Below are positions 8,680-16,086 of a stretch of 48,777 nucleotides of DNA, piece after piece (within the stretch, counting starts at the first letter, position 1; each line of letters begins with the position of its first letter). A program made the translations under genes and the position numbers. Origin of the DNA: an uncultured Anaeromyxobacter sp. (GTDB lineage Bacteria; Myxococcota; Myxococcia; Myxococcales; Anaeromyxobacteraceae); assembly GCA_903855945.1 (NCBI GenBank), contig CAIOAK010000194.1:1-48777 (forward strand), read 5' to 3'. The notes under the pieces were generated by a model. That model ran no database searches and was not told the DNA's origin. It saw only the letters and a program-made list of their open reading frames with translations.

Positions 8680-8894
8680 AAGCCAGGAAGACGGCGGGAA
8701 TCCCGGAGGAGGCGAGGGCGCCCCTGATCGTGAAGCTGGAGCGACGGGCGCGAACGAGATGGGGGAGCCGGGTCGAGGTGATCGTCCGGTTCAGGGGGTG
8801 GTTCGCCCACGTGGACGTCCTGGACCGGGCTGCGGGGCGCGGTTCACGGAAGGCGGCCGACCCGGAGCCCTTCCCGATCTGCCGCCCGGGGTAG
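8676..8894 (+). CDS. Small protein coupled to the helicase, possibly truncated
   Basis: A 72-residue ORF starts at GTG 8676, overlapping the helicase stop by 4 nt. The segment VEVIVRFRGWFAHVDVLD...EPFPICR resembles a family of small bacterial proteins that continue after PxCR with a further 20-30 conserved residues. Here a TAG at 8892-8894 interrupts the frame, and the same frame then continues GVDGSGYLRYAPWG. A TGG-to-TAG nonsense change would explain this. The family resemblance is from memory and weak. It could equally be a genuine short protein, and I assign no function. Confidence 0.45.
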   Translation: MKARKTAGIPEEARAPLIVKLERRARTRWGSRVEVIVRFRGWFAHVDVLDRAAGRGSRKAADPEPFPICRPG

Positions 8895-9001
8895 CTGGGC
8901 GTCGATGGAAGCGGGTACCTCCGCTACGCGCCGTGGGGCGGGCCGGCGGGGACGGCGCTGGTGACGCCGGGTGTCAGGGGTACGTGCGATCCTCTGAACG
9001 T

Positions 9002-10642
9002 ATGCGCAGCGGTGACGCACAGTGCATGGATGCCGGGCGAGGCGACGCGGGGGCGGCCGAGCGTGATTCACTTTCCGTGATGCTCGAGGAGCTGGCGCGG
9101 CGGGCCTGGGAGATCGACGTTCCGTGGGACGGGCCGGGGCCCGGGCGCGGCGCGGCGGCGGGGATCGACCGGCTGCTGGTGCGGGTGGCGCGCGGGCACG
9201 GGGCGGTGGACATTGCTCTGGGTGAATGTCTGGCGGCCATGGACGTGGGCGACCGGGCGCTGCGCCTCGGCCACGCGGGGCTCGTGGACTACGCCCGCGA
9301 GGCGCTGGGCATGGCCGGGCGCACCGCGCTGGGGCTGGCGCGGCTGGCACGGGAGCTGGCCGAGCGCCCCTTGCTGCGGGCCGCGGTCCGGCGCGGCCAC
9401 GTGAGTCCGCGGCTGGCGCAGGAACTCCTCCCGGTGGCGAAGGGCGAGGCCGAGGCGGTGTGGGTGGCCCGGGCGTCCAAGTTGACCGTCCGTGAAGCAG
9501 CTGCCGCGGTGCGTGCCGGGGAAGCCGCGGGGCACGGGCTGCCCGACGAGGACTGGGAGCGCATCGAGTTCCCGGCGGGGGAGACATGCCGGGCCCGGGT
9601 GAAGCAGGCATTCGAGCTGGCCGGGGAGCTGCTGGGAGCCACCGCCCCCGACTGGCAGCGGCTGGAGGCCATCTGCCAGGAGTACCTGGGCGCCAACCCG
9701 GTGCCGGAGGGGCGGGGGGTCATCGAGGAGCCGGCCGCGGGGGACGACCTGGAGGCGGCGCTCGAGGCGGAGACGCGGCGCTGGGAACGGCTGCTCTGGC
9801 CGGAGCCGGTGGCGGCGCCGGTGGGCGAAGATGGGGGCGAAGATGGGGGCGGGGACGTCCGGGCCATCGACGCGCGGGTCCGGGAACTGGCTGCCATGCG
9901 GGGGCGCTGGGACGACCTCGTCGGCCACCTCGGCCTCGTCATGCAGGCCTTCCGGCTCTGGCGCCACCTCGGCTTCGCCTCCTTCCGCCACTACTGCCGG
10001 GAGCGGCTCGGCATGGCCGAACGGACCGTCGCGCAGCGGGTCTGGCTGGAGCGGCGGCTCCACGAACTTCCGGGGCTTCGCGCCGCGATGCGGCAGGGGA
10101 GGGTCACCTACGAGAAGGCCCGGCTCGTCGCCCAGGTCGCGGTGCCGCGGGACGTCGAGGAGTGGGTCGATGTCGCGGAGAAGAGCACCTGCATCGAGCT
10201 GCGGCGCAAGGTCGAGGCGGGGGAGAAAGCGCAGATGTGTGCGCGGGAGCGGGTGTCGGTCCTCGTGCCCCGGCGGATCGTGGAGCTCTTCGAGGACGGG
10301 TGCAGCGCGGTCATGCACCGGGAAGGGCGCTGGATACCCCGGGACGAGTGCCTGGCGGTGATGTGCGACCACTTCATCGACGCCTGGGAGGGCATCCGGG
10401 ACCGCCGGCGCACGCCCCAGAGGGAGGCCATCGAGCGGGACAAGGGATTCTGCCAGGTTCCGGGCTGCAGCCGGGCCGCGGTGCATGCGCATCACGTCGT
10501 CTGGCGGTCGCGCGGCGGGGGCGACGAACTGGAGAACCTCGTGTCGCTCTGCGCCGGGCACCACCTCCACGGGGTGCACCGCGGTTACCTGCGTGTGTCG
10601 GGAAAGGCCCCCGACCGGCTCGTCTGGGCACTTGCGGACTAG
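9002..10642 (+). CDS. HNH endonuclease-domain protein with duplicated helical region
   Basis: The product is about 546 residues. The C-terminus carries an HNH nuclease site: CQVPGCSRAAVHAHHVVWRSRGGG...ENLVSLCAGHH (about residues 485-525), with zinc-type cysteines and the His-Asn-His set present. The N-terminal and central parts contain two related helical units, each of the form LGMAxRT...ELPxLRAAxRxGxV...A (about 90-150 and 330-385), which suggests an internal duplication. Such proteins are scattered in high-GC genomes, often as mobile or repeated genes; substrates are unknown. ATGs at 9026 and 9080 are alternative starts. A 12-bp tandem repeat (9827-9850) adds EDGG residues in the linker. 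Confidence 0.8.
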   Translation: MRSGDAQCMDAGRGDAGAAERDSLSVMLEELARRAWEIDVPWDGPGPGRGAAAGIDRLLVRVARGHGAVDIALGECLAAMDVGDRALRLGHAGLVDYAREALGMAGRTALGLARLARELAERPLLRAAVRRGHVSPRLAQELLPVAKGEAEAVWVARASKLTVREAAAAVRAGEAAGHGLPDEDWERIEFPAGETCRARVKQAFELAGELLGATAPDWQRLEAICQEYLGANPVPEGRGVIEEPAAGDDLEAALEAETRRWERLLWPEPVAAPVGEDGGEDGGGDVRAIDARVRELAAMRGRWDDLVGHLGLVMQAFRLWRHLGFASFRHYCRERLGMAERTVAQRVWLERRLHELPGLRAAMRQGRVTYEKARLVAQVAVPRDVEEWVDVAEKSTCIELRRKVEAGEKAQMCARERVSVLVPRRIVELFEDGCSAVMHREGRWIPRDECLAVMCDHFIDAWEGIRDRRRTPQREAIERDKGFCQVPGCSRAAVHAHHVVWRSRGGGDELENLVSLCAGHHLHGVHRGYLRVSGKAPDRLVWALAD

Positions 10643-10678
10643 GCGGAGGCGCGCAATTGTGGGGGGAGGAGGTGTTCC

Positions 10679-10864
10679 ATGGGCGAAGGTGACGGACTAC
10701 CCCCGAAGGGGGACGGGCTTCGGCGTGCGCTCCAGTGGCTCGCCGAGCAGCGGCAGGTAGACCCGAAGGCCTCGCGGGCCAAGCTCATCTCCGAGGCGGG
10801 GCAGCGGTTCGACCTCTCTCCGCCGGAGGAGGAATTCCTCTTCGGCAACTGGAAGGAGGGCTAG
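10679..10864 (+). CDS. Small conserved-type protein upstream of the stress protein
   Basis: A 61-residue acidic, helical protein ends SPPEEEFLFGNWKEG. A strong GGGGGGAGGA lies just before the ATG at 10679, and the stop directly abuts the universal stress protein ATG, so both are probably co-transcribed and coupled. There is no known motif, signal peptide or membrane segment. I cannot assign a function. Spacing and the good ribosome-binding site make it a real gene rather than a chance ORF. Confidence 0.65.
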   Translation: MGEGDGLPPKGDGLRRALQWLAEQRQVDPKASRAKLISEAGQRFDLSPPEEEFLFGNWKEG

Positions 10865-11314
10865 ATGGCCCTCGAATGGAAGAAGATTCTCTGCCCGGTC
10901 GATTTCTCCGACGCGTCGCGTGATGCGCTGCGGGTGGCGTGCGAGCTGGCCCGCCGGTTCGACGGCGAGGTGACCGTGTTCCACGCCTATCCGCTCCCCG
11001 GGTACACGCTGCCCGAGGGCACGGTCCTGCCGGCCACGGGCATGCTCCAGGAGCTCGCCGCGCAGACCGACGCGCTGCTCGAGCGCTGGAAGGCCGAGGC
11101 CTTCGCCGACGGCGCGCCGCGCGTGGCCGTGGCCAAGTCGATCGGGGAGCCGGCGGTCGAGATCGTAGCGGCGGCCGAGGACGGCAAGTTCGACGCCATC
11201 GTGGTCGGGACGCACGGACGCACGGGGCTGGCCCACGTGCTCTTGGGTTCCGTCGCGGAGCGGGTGGTGCGGCGGGCGCCGATGCCGGTCGTGACGGTGC
11301 GGCCGAGGAGCTGA
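10865..11314 (+). CDS. Universal stress protein (UspA family)
   Basis: The 149-residue cytoplasmic protein has the UspA alpha/beta fold. The N-terminal strand ILCPVDFSDAS and the C-terminal GTHGRTGLAHVLLGSVAE match the ATP-binding signature G-x2-G-x9-G-(S/T), so it is likely the nucleotide-binding class. These proteins help survival under starvation or oxygen stress. It follows the 61-residue gene without a gap. The downstream permease gene is convergent, ending 17 nt away. Confidence 0.93.
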   Translation: MALEWKKILCPVDFSDASRDALRVACELARRFDGEVTVFHAYPLPGYTLPEGTVLPATGMLQELAAQTDALLERWKAEAFADGAPRVAVAKSIGEPAVEIVAAAEDGKFDAIVVGTHGRTGLAHVLLGSVAERVVRRAPMPVVTVRPRS

Positions 11315-11331
11315 GAAGCGGCGGCTGGGCT

Positions 11332-12216
11332 TCAGTCGAGCGGATCCACCGCGGGAACGGGCTCCCGGCGGCGGGCCTTGCCGATGGCGTCCACGGTGTA
11401 CAGCGCGAGCCCCGACCAGATGAATGCAAAGGTGACGGCCTGTGTGGCGCCGAACGGCTCCCGGTACAACATCACTGCGAGTGAAAACTGGAGCGTGGGG
11501 GCCACGTACTGGAGGATCCCCACGGTGGAGAGGCGCAGCCGGTGGACCCCCACCGTGAACCAGACGAGCGGCAGCGCCGTCACGAGCCCGGCGGAGAGCA
11601 GCAGAGCCGACATGCTCCAAGAGGTCCCGAACTGCCCCTCGCCGCGGGAATGGACCCACGCGAGCCAGCCCAGGGCCAGGGGGGCGAGGAGGGAGGTCTC
11701 CACGAGCAGGCCGGCCACCGCGTCGATGGCCGCCTTCTTCCGGAGCAGCGTGTAGAGGGCGAAGGAGAGGGCGAGGGCCAGCGAGATCCAGGGCAGCCGG
11801 CCCAGGGCCACGACCATCCAGGCCACGCCCACCCCGGCGAGACCCACCGCCACCTTCTGGCGACGGTCGAGCCCCTCCTTCAGGAACCCCACCCCGAGCA
11901 GGATGGTCACGAGCGGGTTCATGAAGTAGCCGAGCGATGCCTCGAGCAGGTGGCCCGAGTTCACCGACCAGATGTAGAGGAGCCAGTTCACCGTGATGAG
12001 GAGCGTGGTCGCCACCAGGGTGAGGGCGCGGCGCCCATCCCGGAGCGACCGGGCCACCTCCGCCCCCCGCCCCATCACCACCGTCATGGCCCCCAGCAGG
12101 GCCACCGAGGCGATCACCCGCCAGGAGGCGATCTCGAGGGGGCCGGCGGGCCGGAGCGCCTTGAAATATATGGGTGAAAGCCCCCAGGCGAGGTAGGCGG
12201 CGAGGGCGTAGAACAC
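11332..12216 (-). CDS. rarD: RarD-like EamA-family permease
   Basis: This 294-residue inner-membrane protein has about ten hydrophobic segments in two EamA halves. It opens MFYALAAYLAWGLSPIYFKAL and contains a long hydrophobic stretch ending NWLLYIWSVNSGHLLEASLGYF, typical of RarD proteins. Members of the drug/metabolite exporter superfamily move small metabolites; the RarD substrate is not established. The ATG is at 12216, and no partner gene is adjacent. The family is clear and the substrate is not. Confidence 0.9.
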   Translation of the reverse strand: MFYALAAYLAWGLSPIYFKALRPAGPLEIASWRVIASVALLGAMTVVMGRGAEVARSLRDGRRALTLVATTLLITVNWLLYIWSVNSGHLLEASLGYFMNPLVTILLGVGFLKEGLDRRQKVAVGLAGVGVAWMVVALGRLPWISLALALSFALYTLLRKKAAIDAVAGLLVETSLLAPLALGWLAWVHSRGEGQFGTSWSMSALLLSAGLVTALPLVWFTVGVHRLRLSTVGILQYVAPTLQFSLAVMLYREPFGATQAVTFAFIWSGLALYTVDAIGKARRREPVPAVDPLD

Positions 12217-12280
12217 CGCGGACTCCTACCCCTTCCGGAAGTCCTTCACAAGCCGCCCGGATTCCGCGAGGATGCCCCCC

Positions 12281-13267
12281 ATGAGCGATCTCTCCACCCG
12301 GTACATGGGGCTCGAGCTCCCCAGCCCCCTCGTCGTCGCCAGTTCCTCCATCTCCAACCGGCCCGAGAACTTCCAGGCCGCCGAGGCGAGCGGTGCAGGC
12401 GCCATCGTCCTCCGGTCCCTCTTCGAGGAGCAGATCGAGGCCGCCGAGACCGCGCTGGAGGAGGCGGTCAGCTTCCAGGCCGACTCGAACCCCGAGGCGC
12501 GCAGCTACATGCCGCCCCAGCGCATCGGGCCGCGGGAGTACCTGCGCCTGCTCGACAAGGCGAAGAAGTCGGTCCGCATCCCGGTCATCGCGAGCCTCAA
12601 CGCCGCCGCCGCGGGAAGCTGGAGCGAGTACGCGAAGCAGCTCCAGGACTCGGGCGCCGACGCCATCGAGGTGAACATCTACCAGGTGGGGGCCGACGCC
12701 ACCGTCACCGGCGAGCAGATCGAGGCCGAGTGCATCCAGATCGTCCGGTCGGTGCGCAAGGCCGTGAAGGTGCCCATCGCCCTCAAGGTCTCGCCCTTCT
12801 TCACCTCGTTCGCCAACGTCGCGAAGAAGTTCGACGGCGAGGGCGTGAACGGGCTCGTCCTGTTCAATCGGTTCCTGCAGCCGGACATCGACCTCGACCG
12901 CATGGCGCTCAACAGCTCCATGCAGCTGTCCCACCCGTGGGAGATGCTGCTGCCGCTGCGCTGGACGGCCATCCTCTACGGGCGGGTGAACGCGGACCTG
13001 GCGGCCTCCACCGGCGTCCACGACACGGCGGGAGTGGTGAAGATGCTGCTCGCCGGCTCCACGGTCGTGCAGCTCGCCGCGTCCCTGCTGCGGAACGGCA
13101 TCACCCACCTCACCACGCTCAAGACCGGTCTCGCCGACTGGATGGAGCGGGGCCACTACTCGGCGCTGGCCGACTTCCGCGGGTCGCTCTCGCAGAAGGA
13201 GGCGCGCGACCCCCGCGCCTTCGAGCGCGCACAGTACGTGAATCTGATCCTCTCGCAGAACATGTAG
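12281..13267 (+). CDS. Dihydroorotate dehydrogenase-like flavoprotein
   Basis: The 328-residue product has a TIM-barrel of the class 1 dihydroorotate dehydrogenase family (SDLSTRYMGLELPSPLVVASS at the N-terminus, VPIALKVSPFF, and a glycine-rich phosphate site near VVKMLLAGSTVVQL). The position where true PyrD enzymes carry NxSCPN with the catalytic Cys/Ser reads EVNIYQVGAD, so the normal base is missing and pyrimidine synthesis is doubtful. ATG 12281 is preferred over 12272 because GAGG lies at a proper distance. It is 10 nt from the dehydrogenase gene, probably in one operon. Confidence 0.85.
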   Translation: MSDLSTRYMGLELPSPLVVASSSISNRPENFQAAEASGAGAIVLRSLFEEQIEAAETALEEAVSFQADSNPEARSYMPPQRIGPREYLRLLDKAKKSVRIPVIASLNAAAAGSWSEYAKQLQDSGADAIEVNIYQVGADATVTGEQIEAECIQIVRSVRKAVKVPIALKVSPFFTSFANVAKKFDGEGVNGLVLFNRFLQPDIDLDRMALNSSMQLSHPWEMLLPLRWTAILYGRVNADLAASTGVHDTAGVVKMLLAGSTVVQLAASLLRNGITHLTTLKTGLADWMERGHYSALADFRGSLSQKEARDPRAFERAQYVNLILSQNM

Positions 13268-13277
13268 GCCAAACCAC

Positions 13278-14381
13278 ATGAGAGCCGTCGCCGTTTTTCC
13301 CGAGGAGCGTGCGGTACGCTTGGTCGATCACCGCGAGCCCGCCATCCTCGCGCCCACCGACGTCGTCGTGAAGGTCCTCGACGTCGGCTTCTGCGGCACC
13401 GATCGCGAGATCGCCGCCTTCCGCATGGGCTCGCCGCCCGCCGACTCCCCGTACCTCGTCATGGGGCACGAGGCGCTCGGCGAGGTGCTCGAGGTGGGGT
13501 CGTCGGTCCGGCGCATCCGCCCCGGCGACCTCGTCGTCCCCACCGTCCGGCGCCCCTGCCGCCGCGAGAGCTGCCGCGCCTGCCGAATGGGTCGCCCCGA
13601 CTTCTGCCTCTCCGGCGAGTACCTGCAACGCGGCATCAAGGAGGCGCACGGGTTCCTGGCCGAGCGGTTCGCCGACGACGCACGCTGGCTCCAGCCGGTC
13701 CCCCGCGAGCTCCGCGAGGTGGCGGTGCTGACCCAGCCGCTCGCCCTCGTGGAGACGGCCATCACCGAGCTCGACCAGGTCCAGAAGCGGCTCCCCTGGG
13801 CGGCGCTGGGTGAGACGGGCGGCAGCGGGAAGCGGGCCCTCGTCCTCGGCGCAGGTCCGGTGGCGCTGCTCGCCTCGATGGCCCTCGTCGTCCGCGGCTA
13901 CAAGGTGACGGTCTACTCCCACGCCGGCCGCGGCGAGAAGGCCGACTTCGCCGAGTCGATCGGCGCCCAGTTCGTCACCGCCGAGGAGGAGAAGCTCCAG
14001 ACGCTCGCCGGCCACCTGGGGCGCATCGACGTGATGTTCGAGGCCACCGGCGCCTCCCCCGACGCGCTCGCCGCCATGGAGCACCTGGGGCGGAACGGGG
14101 TCTACCTGCTCACGGGAGTTCCCGGCCTGCGCGGCGCCTTCACGCTGGACGCGGGATTCCTGCTCCACGGCATGGTCCAGAAGAACCAGGTCATCATCGG
14201 GCCGGTCCACCCGAACGCCGAGGCCTTCCGGGCGGCCATCCAGGACCTGGGGCTCTTCGCGCGCCGCTGGCCGGGCGCGCTGCAGCGGCTCATCTCGAAG
14301 CGCGTGTCGATGGAGGACGCGCCCGACGCCTTCGAGCACCCCGCGTCGGGGCTGAAGCAGGTCGTGACCGTCTCGGAGTAG
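13278..14381 (+). CDS. Zinc-dependent glucose/alcohol dehydrogenase (MDR family)
   Basis: This 367-residue medium-chain dehydrogenase most resembles glucose 1-dehydrogenases. Catalytic zinc ligands lie in GFCGTD (about 38) and GHEALGEV (about 65). A structural zinc lobe has four cysteines in PCRRESCRACRMGRPDFC. The Rossmann motif VLGAGPVALLA follows near residue 190. The enzyme would oxidise a sugar or polyol with NAD(P). It follows the DHOD-like gene closely and ends 6 nt from the convergent FKBP gene. The exact substrate cannot be read from sequence. Confidence 0.88.
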   Translation: MRAVAVFPEERAVRLVDHREPAILAPTDVVVKVLDVGFCGTDREIAAFRMGSPPADSPYLVMGHEALGEVLEVGSSVRRIRPGDLVVPTVRRPCRRESCRACRMGRPDFCLSGEYLQRGIKEAHGFLAERFADDARWLQPVPRELREVAVLTQPLALVETAITELDQVQKRLPWAALGETGGSGKRALVLGAGPVALLASMALVVRGYKVTVYSHAGRGEKADFAESIGAQFVTAEEEKLQTLAGHLGRIDVMFEATGASPDALAAMEHLGRNGVYLLTGVPGLRGAFTLDAGFLLHGMVQKNQVIIGPVHPNAEAFRAAIQDLGLFARRWPGALQRLISKRVSMEDAPDAFEHPASGLKQVVTVSE

Positions 14382-14387
14382 CCGCTT

Positions 14388-15059
14388 CTACTTCCCGGGC
14401 GCGCCGATCCCCACCAGCTCGACCTGGAACACCAGGGCCGCGTTGGGCGGGATGGTCGGCGGACGGCCGGTCTCGCCGTAGGCCAGCTCGGCGGGGCAGG
14501 CGATGGTGGCCTGACCGCCCACCTTCATCTTCTGGATCCCCTCCTGCCAGCACTTGATCACCTTGTCGAGCGGCAGGGAGGCTGCGTCGCCGCGCCGCCG
14601 GCTGGAGTCGAAGACGGTGCCGTCGGGGAGGCGGCCCTCGTAGTGGACCTTCACCGTGTCCTCGGGCCCGGGCTTGGCCCCCTCGCCGGGCTTCACCTCC
14701 AGGTACACGAGACCGGTCGCGGTGGTGACGGCCCCCTTCTCGGCGCCGTAGCGGGCGAGGAGAGCCTTGCTCTGGGCCACGAAGCCCTTCTGCGCGAGCG
14801 CGTTCACCTTGGGCCGGTAGGTCTGCATGTCCACCTTCAGCGGCTTGTTGTTGAGCGCGTCGGAGAGGCCGCGGGACAGAACCGCCACCTCCTCCGGCTT
14901 GAGCTCGAAGACCTTGAAGCTCTCGGCGGCGGACACGCCGAGCGCGTAGACGGTCTTCTGGCGTTCCGTCATCCCGGCCGCCGGAGCGGCGGGCTTGGAC
15001 GGGGCCTTGGCCGCCGGATCGGCGGCGAGAGCGAGCAGGAGGAGGGCGGCGGCGTTCAT
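14388..15059 (-). CDS. Secreted FKBP-type peptidyl-prolyl isomerase
   Basis: The 223-residue product begins with a short hydrophobic export segment (MNAAALLLLALAADP). An FkpA-like N-terminal helical dimerisation domain follows (about 30-110), then one FKBP domain (about 118-220) with VKVHYEGRLPDGTVFDSS and TIACPAELAYGE. It would speed proline isomerisation of exported proteins in the periplasm. The start is 1 nt from the stop of the longer FKBP gene upstream, so the two form an operon and look like a tandem duplication. Confidence 0.93.
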   Translation of the reverse strand: MNAAALLLLALAADPAAKAPSKPAAPAAGMTERQKTVYALGVSAAESFKVFELKPEEVAVLSRGLSDALNNKPLKVDMQTYRPKVNALAQKGFVAQSKALLARYGAEKGAVTTATGLVYLEVKPGEGAKPGPEDTVKVHYEGRLPDGTVFDSSRRRGDAASLPLDKVIKCWQEGIQKMKVGGQATIACPAELAYGETGRPPTIPPNAALVFQVELVGIGAPGK

Positions 15060-15060
15060 G

Positions 15061-15996
15061 TCACTTCCCCGCGGGAGCGGGCGCGCCGGGGGTCACGCCC
15101 AGGAGTTCGACCTTGAAGACGAGGGTGGCGTTGGGCGGGATGGCGCCGGGGGCGCCGCGCTCGCCGTAGGCGATGGAAGGCGGGCAGACCAGGGTGGCCT
15201 CGCCGCCGATCTTCATCTTCTGCACGCCCTCGGTCCAGCAGGGGATGACCTGGTTCAGGCCGAACTCGATGGGCTGGCCGCGCTTGTAGGAGCTGTCGAA
15301 GACGGTGCCGTCCATCAGCTTGCCCTCGTAGTTCACCTTCACCTTGTCGGTGGCGGCGGGCTGCGTGCCCGTGCCCGCGCGGACCGGGATGTAGATGAGC
15401 CCCGAGGCGGTCTTCACGGCACCCGGCTTCTTCTCGTACTCGGAGGCCTGGCCCGACTCCTTGGCCTTGCGGGCCTCGGCGGCGGCGGTCACCCGGTTCT
15501 TGCCGAACTCCTGGACCTTTGCCTCGTACACGGCGAGGTCCACGGCGAGCTTCTTGCCGGCGACGCCGTCGGAGAGCCCCTTCTCCATCATGGCCACCTG
15601 GGCGGGCGTGAGGGCGAGGTCGGTCAGGTTCTTCGAGGCGAGCACGCCGAGGCCGTAGAGCACTTCGTTCGACGGCACGGGCTTCGCCTTGTCGTCCTTC
15701 TTGTCGGCCGCCGGCGGCTGCCCCTGGTGCGGCGGCGTGTAGGCCTTCAGGAACTCCATGACCTTCGGAGTGGCCTTCTCCATGTCCACCGCGAGCTTCT
15801 TGCCGGTGAGGGAGTCGGTGATGCCCTTCTCGACCTGCTCCACCTGCTTGGCGGTGAGCTTGAACTCCTTGAAGTTGCGGGAGACCAGGGCGCCGAGCGC
15901 GTACATGGTCTTGTCGTCCTCGGTCTTTGGGTCCGCGGCGAGGGCGAAGGCCGGGGCCAGGAGGGCGATCAGTACTGCGGCGGCGACGGTGCGCAT
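15061..15996 (-). CDS. Secreted FKBP isomerase with two N-terminal dimerisation modules
   Basis: The product has 311 residues. A clear signal peptide (MRTVAAAVLIALLAPAFALA) precedes two successive FKBP_N-type modules: KTMYALGALVSRNFKEF...DSLTGKKLAVDM and EVLYGLGVLASKNLTDL...DGVAGKKLAVDL. The catalytic domain follows, with VKVNYEGKLMDGTVFDSS and ATLVCPPSIAYGE. Standard FkpA/Mip proteins have one such module, so this one was internally duplicated. It is first in a two-gene operon, about 90 nt downstream of acs. Two probable Cys in the catalytic domain are shared with the downstream paralogue. Confidence 0.93.
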   Translation of the reverse strand: MRTVAAAVLIALLAPAFALAADPKTEDDKTMYALGALVSRNFKEFKLTAKQVEQVEKGITDSLTGKKLAVDMEKATPKVMEFLKAYTPPHQGQPPAADKKDDKAKPVPSNEVLYGLGVLASKNLTDLALTPAQVAMMEKGLSDGVAGKKLAVDLAVYEAKVQEFGKNRVTAAAEARKAKESGQASEYEKKPGAVKTASGLIYIPVRAGTGTQPAATDKVKVNYEGKLMDGTVFDSSYKRGQPIEFGLNQVIPCWTEGVQKMKIGGEATLVCPPSIAYGERGAPGAIPPNATLVFKVELLGVTPGAPAPAGK

Positions 15997-16086
15997 GGAT
16001 TCTCCTTGAGGGTTTCGGGGTATCTACCTCGAAACCGTCCGGGCCGGAAGGGAAGTCCCGCCGGAAGCCCTTTCCTTCAGAAGTGG

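Noticed and set aside
12281-13267. Calling the DHOD-like gene pyrD
   Set aside because: The NxSCPN catalytic loop is replaced by NIYQVGAD.
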